Source of the DNA: Bacteroidota bacterium
Lineage (GTDB): Bacteria; Bacteroidota; Ignavibacteria; UBA10030; F1-140-MAGs086
Length of the DNA stretch: 13,192 nucleotides
Assembly: GCA_005792205.1 (NCBI GenBank)
Contig: SXSO01000119.1
Span: 1-13,192 of the forward strand
Direction of reading: 5' to 3'
The notes beneath the pieces were generated by a model, which did not search any database, was not told where the DNA came from, and saw only the letters and a list, made by a program, of their open reading frames with translations. Position numbers and translations under genes: made by a program. Below are positions 9,056-13,192 of the stretch, one piece after another. Positions within the stretch are counted from its first letter, which is position 1; each line of letters starts with the position of its first letter.

Positions 9056-9223
9056 GTCGTTCCCGTGTCATGTGAAGTGGTTTACGTATAGTGTAAAGTC
9101 ATTCCCGTGGCATGTGAAGTGATTCACGTGACATGTAAAGTGGTTTACATGTAGTGTAAAGTCGTTTACATGGCATGTAAAGTAGTTTACCTAATAGGTA
9201 AAGTCATTTTCACATAATGTAAA
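9056..9223. repeat. Tandem array of eight 21-bp quasi-palindromic units
   Basis: Eight uninterrupted 21-bp units start at 9056, 9077, 9098, 9119, 9140, 9161, 9182 and 9203. Each is a 4-base linker (GTCG, GTGG, GTCA, GTGA, GTGG, GTCG, GTAG, GTCA), an 8-base left arm beginning TT, one central base and an 8-base right arm ending AA. Units 6 (TTTACATG/CATGTAAA) and 7 (TTTACCTA/TAGGTAAA) are perfect dyads. The others have one to three mismatches, many of them G-T type. Units 1 and 3 differ at two positions, as do units 2 and 5. Degenerate copies may lie just before (about 9010-9055). The array is not coding: stops interrupt all six frames and no start fits. The 21-bp period equals two turns of B-DNA, so the dyads face the same side of the helix. 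Function is unknown; a binding array for a dimeric protein or a satellite sequence are both possible. Confidence 0.92.
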
Positions 9224-9419
9224 TCAATTGAACTGAAAAAAAATTCCACTTTATTATAATAAATAGGAAAATTTTTCCACTACAAATATGTGATACAAAT
9301 CATAGTTTTAGTCAATAAATACATTTGGGAAATATTTTATTTTTTGACAACAAATGATTTTGAAAAAATAGAAATATAAAATCTTATGTATATTTATTTT
9401 ATAAAACAAAAAGAAAAAA
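9224..9419 (+). promoter_or_regulatory. Leader region of the DUF4384-birA-coaX-DUF2130 operon
   Basis: These 196 gene-free, very AT-rich bases must hold the operon promoter, but no element is convincing. TTGACA occurs at 9344-9349, with no well-spaced -10 box. TATATTTA at 9389-9396 is one base from the Bacteroidota -7 element, but the nearest TTTG upstream (9359-9362) is 26 bases away, which is too far. TGTGA-N6-TCATA at 9289-9304 resembles a CRP/FNR-family site. The start codon is preceded by an A-rich stretch (about 9404-9419), as is usual for translation starts in this phylum. Confidence 0.35.
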
Positions 9420-10250
9420 ATGAAATACTTAGTTTTGTTTTTCATATTATTTCAAATATCTTTTTCGCAAGAACCAAAAATTGCTAATGGTGAAGGTACA
9501 TTTACCGGAAAAAATATTGACGAGTGTAAAAGAAAATCTCTTGAAATTGCAAGACAAAATGCAATTGAGCAAGTTGTGGGAATAAAAGTTGCAAGTGAAA
9601 CTTATTACAAAAGAAGTGAAATAGGTGAAAATGAATTTTCAAAAATAACAGATGCATTTTCAACTTTAAGTAGAAATTCTTCATATGGAAAAATTGTTGA
9701 AGAAAAAATTTTATCTCAAAATATTACTACAGAAAAAGATTTTGTTACATGCATTACAAAAATTGAAGCACAAGTATTTGAAGAACCACAAAATATTGAC
9801 AATGCATTTCAAGTAGAAATAAAAATTGAAAATCCCGTTTTATTGATTAAAGAAAATAAAGGTGATGAGTTAAAATTTAAAATCACTTCTACTAAAGATT
9901 GCTACATTTATCTATTCGCAATTTTATCTAACGATTCGGTTCAAATGTTGATTCCAAATAAACACATTGAAAATAGTTTTCATTCTGCAAATAAAACCGT
10001 TCAAGTTTACGAAAACAAAATGCAAAACATTGGAATGAAATTTATAAGTTATTTACCGGAAGATAAAAATAGCGACATTGAAGCATTATATCTTATCGCA
10101 CTCAAAGAAAAAATAGATTATCAGTACGCAGATAAATTGTATGATATAAATTCTACAATCGTAAATATAAATAAATGGTTAATTTCAATTCCCTCAAACT
10201 TGCGAACCGAATTTTTTGCGCAATACGAAATTAGAAAAGTAGAAAATTGA
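9420..10250 (+). CDS. Secreted DUF4384-type protein with LPP20/FlgT-like N-terminal domain
   Basis: A 276-residue exported protein. Residues 1-17 form a signal peptide (MKYLVLFFILFQISFSQ) with no lipobox cysteine, so it is probably periplasmic or surface-exposed rather than a lipoprotein. Residues about 22-120 carry 'GEG..GKNIDECKRKSLEIARQNAIEQVVG', the amphipathic pattern shared by LPP20-type and FlgT N-terminal domains. Residues about 130-220 match the DUF4384 style: a strand 'ELKFKITSTKDCYIYLF', then 'DSVQMLIPN' at about 172-180. The family role is not established; DUF4384 domains occur in envelope proteins and next to peptidase or kinase domains. It is the first gene of the operon. The stop overlaps a possible TTG start of the next gene and lies 5 bases before its ATG. 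Domain naming is by recognition and has not been searched. Confidence 0.75.
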   Translation: MKYLVLFFILFQISFSQEPKIANGEGTFTGKNIDECKRKSLEIARQNAIEQVVGIKVASETYYKRSEIGENEFSKITDAFSTLSRNSSYGKIVEEKILSQNITTEKDFVTCITKIEAQVFEEPQNIDNAFQVEIKIENPVLLIKENKGDELKFKITSTKDCYIYLFAILSNDSVQMLIPNKHIENSFHSANKTVQVYENKMQNIGMKFISYLPEDKNSDIEALYLIALKEKIDYQYADKLYDINSTIVNINKWLISIPSNLRTEFFAQYEIRKVEN

Positions 10251-10255
10251 GATTT

Positions 10256-10999
10256 ATGGAGTTAGAGGTTTTGTTCAAAAATAAAATTGGAAATAAAATT
10301 TTATATTTTGAAGAAACAAATTCTACAAATTTATACGCAAAAAAAATTGCTTCCCAAAACGAAATGGGAACAATTGTAATTGCAGATTATCAAACAAATG
10401 GTTATGGAAAACACCAACGAAAATGGTTTTCTGAAAAAGGAAAAAATTTAACATTCTCAATAATTCTCTCGCAAAAAAATTTAAAACTTGAACTTCTTCC
10501 CTTTCTTTTTTCTGTTGCGATAATTGAAGTTCTAAAACAAAATTTCAACGGAAATTTTATTTGCAAATGGCCAAATGATATTTTGTTTAATGAAAAAAAA
10601 ATTTGCGGAACACTTATTGAAACAGTTTCTAAAAATGGAAAAATTGAGTTTGTAGTTGTTGGAATTGGATTAAATGTGAATCAAAAAAAGTTCTCAAACG
10701 AAATAAGTGAAATTGCAACTTCACTTTCAAATGAGTTAAATTTAGAAATAGATAGAGTGGAACTTTTTAAAAATTTAATTCAAAACATAAATTTTCGTTA
10801 CGAAAATTTTTTGAATAACTATAACAACACAATTGAAATTTGGAAATCTTATTCAGATATTTGTGGAAAAAAAATTACACTTTCTCAAAATGGTGTTACA
10901 CTTGAAGGAACGGCAATTGATGTTAACCCAAATGGAGAACTTCTTGTAAATATTAACAATAAAATAAAAAATTTTTCATCAGTAGATTATATAAAATAA
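10256..10999 (+). CDS. birA: Biotin--[acetyl-CoA-carboxylase] ligase, without DNA-binding domain
   Basis: A cytoplasmic biotin-protein ligase that makes biotinyl-AMP from biotin and ATP and moves biotin to the lysine of the biotin carboxyl carrier protein. It is 247 residues from ATG 10256. The in-frame TTG at 10247 overlaps the previous stop as TTGA and would add three residues; I prefer the ATG. Seen in order: ETNSTN at 20-25; GYGKHQRKW at 49-57, in the place of the biotinyl-AMP-holding GRGRRGR-W loop; KWPNDI from K104, holding the conserved catalytic-site lysine; and GIGLNVN at 136-142. A small C-terminal SH3-like domain follows to the end. There is no N-terminal winged helix, so this is the monofunctional type and cannot repress biotin genes as E. 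coli BirA does. It lies 6 bases before coaX, an adjacency found in many bacteria. Confidence 0.93.
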   Translation: MELEVLFKNKIGNKILYFEETNSTNLYAKKIASQNEMGTIVIADYQTNGYGKHQRKWFSEKGKNLTFSIILSQKNLKLELLPFLFSVAIIEVLKQNFNGNFICKWPNDILFNEKKICGTLIETVSKNGKIEFVVVGIGLNVNQKKFSNEISEIATSLSNELNLEIDRVELFKNLIQNINFRYENFLNNYNNTIEIWKSYSDICGKKITLSQNGVTLEGTAIDVNPNGELLVNINNKIKNFSSVDYIK

Positions 11000-11005
11000 A
11001 AAATT

Positions 11006-11776
11006 ATGTTACTTGCAATAGATATCGGAAACACACATACAGTTATTGGAATTTTTAAAAAAGAAAATTTAATTTCAAGTTGGCGACTTTCATCTGCAAT
11101 AGTAAGAACCGAAGATGAAATTTTTCATTTCATCAAACTACTTTGCGAACATAATAATATTGACATTGACAAAATCAAATCAATTGGAATTGCATCAGTC
11201 GTTCCAAACTTAACTTTTGCTTATGAATTGATGTCAAAAAAATATTTTGATATTGAACCAATTATTATTTCCAATGAATTAAACTTGGGAATAAAAATTC
11301 TTTATGAAGATCCAAATTCAGTTGGAGCAGATAGAATTTGTAATGCTGTTGCCGTATTCAAAAAATATGGTGGTCCTTCTATTGTAATTGATTTTGGAAC
11401 TGCAATAACTTATGATGTGATTGCAAAAAATGGAGATTATCTCGGTGGAGCAATAACACTTGGAGTTGAAACAATTTCTTCTGTTTTACATATAAAAGCA
11501 GCAAAACTTCCTAAAGTTGAACTTCATTTTCCAAATAAATCAATTGGAAAAAATACAGTTGAAAGCATACAATCGGGAATTTTATTTGGAATTGTAGATG
11601 GAATAACTGGAATGATAAAACGAATTGAATCTGAAATTGGAAAAGCAAACATAATTGCAACTGGAGGAAATTCAAAAATGTTTAAAAATAAAATTTCCCA
11701 AATTCAATTTATAGAAGAAAATTTAGTTTTAGAAGGAATAAAAATTATCACAGGAAAAAATTTAAAATCAAAATGA
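11006..11776 (+). CDS. coaX: Type III pantothenate kinase
   Basis: A cytoplasmic enzyme that phosphorylates pantothenate, the first step of coenzyme A synthesis. The protein is 256 residues, the normal length for type III enzymes of the ASKHA fold. Visible motifs are the phosphate-binding DIGNTHT at 6-12, GADR at 107-110 where pantothenate is bound, DFGTA at 129-133, GGAITLG, and TGGNSKMF near the C-terminus. The usual 'GG.I.PG' reads GGAITLG, a mild change. Type III enzymes need a monovalent cation and are not inhibited by coenzyme A; both points come from the family. The ATG sits 6 bases after birA, and the stop overlaps the next start as ATGA, which points to coupled translation. Homologues are sometimes labelled Baf-family regulators, an older name for the same fold. 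Confidence 0.95.
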   Translation: MLLAIDIGNTHTVIGIFKKENLISSWRLSSAIVRTEDEIFHFIKLLCEHNNIDIDKIKSIGIASVVPNLTFAYELMSKKYFDIEPIIISNELNLGIKILYEDPNSVGADRICNAVAVFKKYGGPSIVIDFGTAITYDVIAKNGDYLGGAITLGVETISSVLHIKAAKLPKVELHFPNKSIGKNTVESIQSGILFGIVDGITGMIKRIESEIGKANIIATGGNSKMFKNKISQIQFIEENLVLEGIKIITGKNLKSK

Positions 11777-12993
11777 ATACTCAAATAAAAATCAAATGCC
11801 CAAAATGTAATACTGGAATTGAAGTTGATAAAGTTTTGTATAATCAAATTCAATCTATAAAAGAAAAAGAATTCCAAACAAGAGAACAACAACTAAAAGA
11901 AAAAGAAAATGAGTTTGAACAAAAAAAACAAAATGAAAATCAAATCTTTCAAGAACGAGTGAATAAAGAATTGCCAAAACTAGTACATGATAAAACAAAA
12001 AACTTAAGAAAAGAAATTGAAGATGAAAAATCTTCTCAATTTAATGAAATGCAAAAGGAATTAAATGAAAAAAGCAACCAAATTAAAGAACTCAATAAAA
12101 CAAAAGCAGATAACGAAAAACTCAAAAGAGAAAATCAAGAAATTGAATCAAAAACAAAACTTGACTATGAACAAAAATTTAGTTTAATTCTTCAAGATAA
12201 AGAAAACGAAATACGAAAATCAGTAGAAGGAGAACATCAATTGCAAATTCTTGGTTATCAAAAACAAATTGATGACCAAAAAAAATTAACTGATGAAATG
12301 CAACGAAAACAAAATCAAGGTTCAATTCAACTACAAGGAGAAGTTCAAGAATTGGCAATTGAAAATTATCTAAAAAATAAATTTCCACTTGATACAATTG
12401 AAGAAATCGGGAAAGGAGTAAAAGGTGGTGATTGTATTCAAACCGTAAATACTCATGAAATTAAAAACTGTGGAAAAATTTATTACGAAAGTAAACGTAC
12501 AAAAACTTTTGGAAGTGATTGGATTGAAAAATTCAAAAATGATATGCGTGAAAAAAAAATTGAGTTAGGAATTTTAGTGACTGAAACAATGCCAAAAGAT
12601 ATGAACAGAATGGGAACAAAAGAAGGTGTTTGGATTTGCACATTTGAAGAATTTAAATCACTATGTTTTATTTTGAGAGAAATGGTTATTAAAATAAAAA
12701 CTGCTACAACTTTACAAGAAAATAAAAGTGACAAAATGAATTTGCTGTACGAATATTTGACAAGTAGCGAATTTAAAATGCAAGTTGAAGCAATTGTGGA
12801 AGGATATACAACAATGAGAAGTCAAATAAATAAAGAACGAGACGCAATGGAAAGTATATGGAAAAAACGAGAAAAACAACTTGATAAAGTAATTAAAAAT
12901 ACAATAGATATGTATTCTTCAATTCAAGGAATTGGTGGAAAAGAAATCCAATCAATTGAAACTCTTGAACTTCCCGAAGGAAATGTGGAGTAG
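11773..12993 (+). CDS. DUF2130 coiled-coil protein with PD-(D/E)XK-like residues
   Basis: A 406-residue cytoplasmic protein of the DUF2130 family. Residues 9-12 are CPKC, half of a zinc ribbon, with no second CxxC nearby. Residues about 24-190 are a highly charged, Glu/Lys/Gln-rich coiled coil. The conserved domain begins at GEVQELAIENYL (about 189-200), followed by GKGVKGGDCIQ with D220, and YYESKRTKTF with E239 and K241. E193 or E197, D220, E239 and K241 are arranged like the catalytic set of PD-(D/E)XK nucleases; that is my reading of the residues, not a demonstrated activity. A second helical, coiled-coil-rich stretch closes the protein. No function is established for the family, and it is often annotated as a hypothetical protein. 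The ATGA overlap with coaX places it in the same transcript, though the functional link to coenzyme A synthesis is unclear. The stop is TAG at 12991-12993. Confidence 0.88.
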   Translation: MNTQIKIKCPKCNTGIEVDKVLYNQIQSIKEKEFQTREQQLKEKENEFEQKKQNENQIFQERVNKELPKLVHDKTKNLRKEIEDEKSSQFNEMQKELNEKSNQIKELNKTKADNEKLKRENQEIESKTKLDYEQKFSLILQDKENEIRKSVEGEHQLQILGYQKQIDDQKKLTDEMQRKQNQGSIQLQGEVQELAIENYLKNKFPLDTIEEIGKGVKGGDCIQTVNTHEIKNCGKIYYESKRTKTFGSDWIEKFKNDMREKKIELGILVTETMPKDMNRMGTKEGVWICTFEEFKSLCFILREMVIKIKTATTLQENKSDKMNLLYEYLTSSEFKMQVEAIVEGYTTMRSQINKERDAMESIWKKREKQLDKVIKNTIDMYSSIQGIGGKEIQSIETLELPEGNVE

Positions 12994-13031
12994 GTATATA
13001 TAAACAACCTGAATTATATCACATATATTTT

Positions 13032-13192
13032 TTATTTCAAACGTGTAACTCTGATTGACTTATTAATCCCATCAACTTGCATTTTATACCCTCCAAATTT
13101 TGATTTATATATCAATATTTTTGGATTATATGTATAATGATACCAATAATAATATTCAGATTGTTCCCATATTTGACCATTTGTAAGTTTTA
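13032..13192 (-). CDS. C-terminal end of an unrecognised convergent gene
   Basis: On the minus strand, an open frame runs in from the right edge for 52 codons and stops at TAA (13034-13032). It reads LTNGQIWEQSEYYYWYHYT, then YNPKILIYKSKFGGYKMQVDG and ends SIRVTRLK. The frame looks genuine: it is rich in aromatic residues in a regular strand pattern, and 'L-x-N-G-x-x-W-x-Q' followed by 'Y-x-P-K-x-x-I' is a motif I have met at the C-terminus of small bacterial proteins of unknown function. The gene starts outside the window. It converges on the DUF2130 gene with only 38 AT-rich bases between the two stops and no clear shared terminator. Confidence 0.7.
   Translation of the reverse strand, partial: KLTNGQIWEQSEYYYWYHYTYNPKILIYKSKFGGYKMQVDGINKSIRVTRLK

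Noticed and set aside
9062..9190. A minus-strand frame through the 21-bp array reads as a heptad repeat with VN-x-FT-x-H units.
   Set aside because: It is open for only about 40 codons between TAG and TGA, has no start codon, and the heptad is a by-product of a 21-bp period divisible by three.
9056..9223. CRISPR array.
   Set aside because: The units are contiguous 21-bp repeats with no unique spacers, and no cas genes are near.
9056..9223. Iterons of a replication origin.
   Set aside because: Unit length fits iterons, but there is no rep, dnaA or partition gene in the window and the neighbours are ordinary chromosomal genes.
9266..9278. Palindrome GGAAAATTTTTCC in the operon leader.
   Set aside because: One-base centre and pure A/T core; easily produced by chance in DNA this AT-rich, and no second copy of the site was seen.

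Overview
The window is AT-rich DNA that most likely comes from the Bacteroidota/Chlorobi group, in an Ignavibacteria- or Kapabacteria-like lineage. The main evidence is a giant secreted protein ending in a type IX secretion (T9SS) sorting domain of the 'NYPNPFNP' style, next to a TonB-dependent receptor. Translation starts lack Shine-Dalgarno sequences and are A-rich instead. Placement is by protein style only; no rRNA or other marker gene is present.

Left part (1-8924): the 3' end of a TonB-dependent outer-membrane receptor gene, open to the left edge, followed 87 bases later by a 2223-residue secreted protein. In order, that protein has a signal peptide, an Asp-box (BNR/VPS10-type) beta-propeller with 12 Asp-box motifs, about ten SdrD_B-like Ig-fold repeats interrupted by one adhesin-type domain, an unrecognised region of about 230 residues, and the T9SS sorting domain. 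A strong intrinsic terminator follows.

Middle (8925-9419): a gene-free stretch of 495 bases. It holds the terminator and then eight tandem 21-bp units. Each unit is a 17-bp quasi-palindrome (two 8-bp arms around one central base) plus a 4-bp linker starting GT. Units 6 and 7 have different arm sequences, yet both are perfect dyads. This is the most unusual non-coding structure in the window.

Right part (9420-12993): four tightly packed + strand genes that look like one operon: a secreted DUF4384-type protein, biotin-protein ligase without a DNA-binding domain (birA), type III pantothenate kinase (coaX), and a DUF2130 coiled-coil protein with nuclease-like residues. The two enzymes serve biotin attachment and coenzyme A synthesis; the two flanking proteins have no established function. 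At the right edge, the 3' end of a convergent minus-strand gene (52 codons plus stop) is visible.

I see no tRNA, rRNA, CRISPR array, transposase or phage gene.
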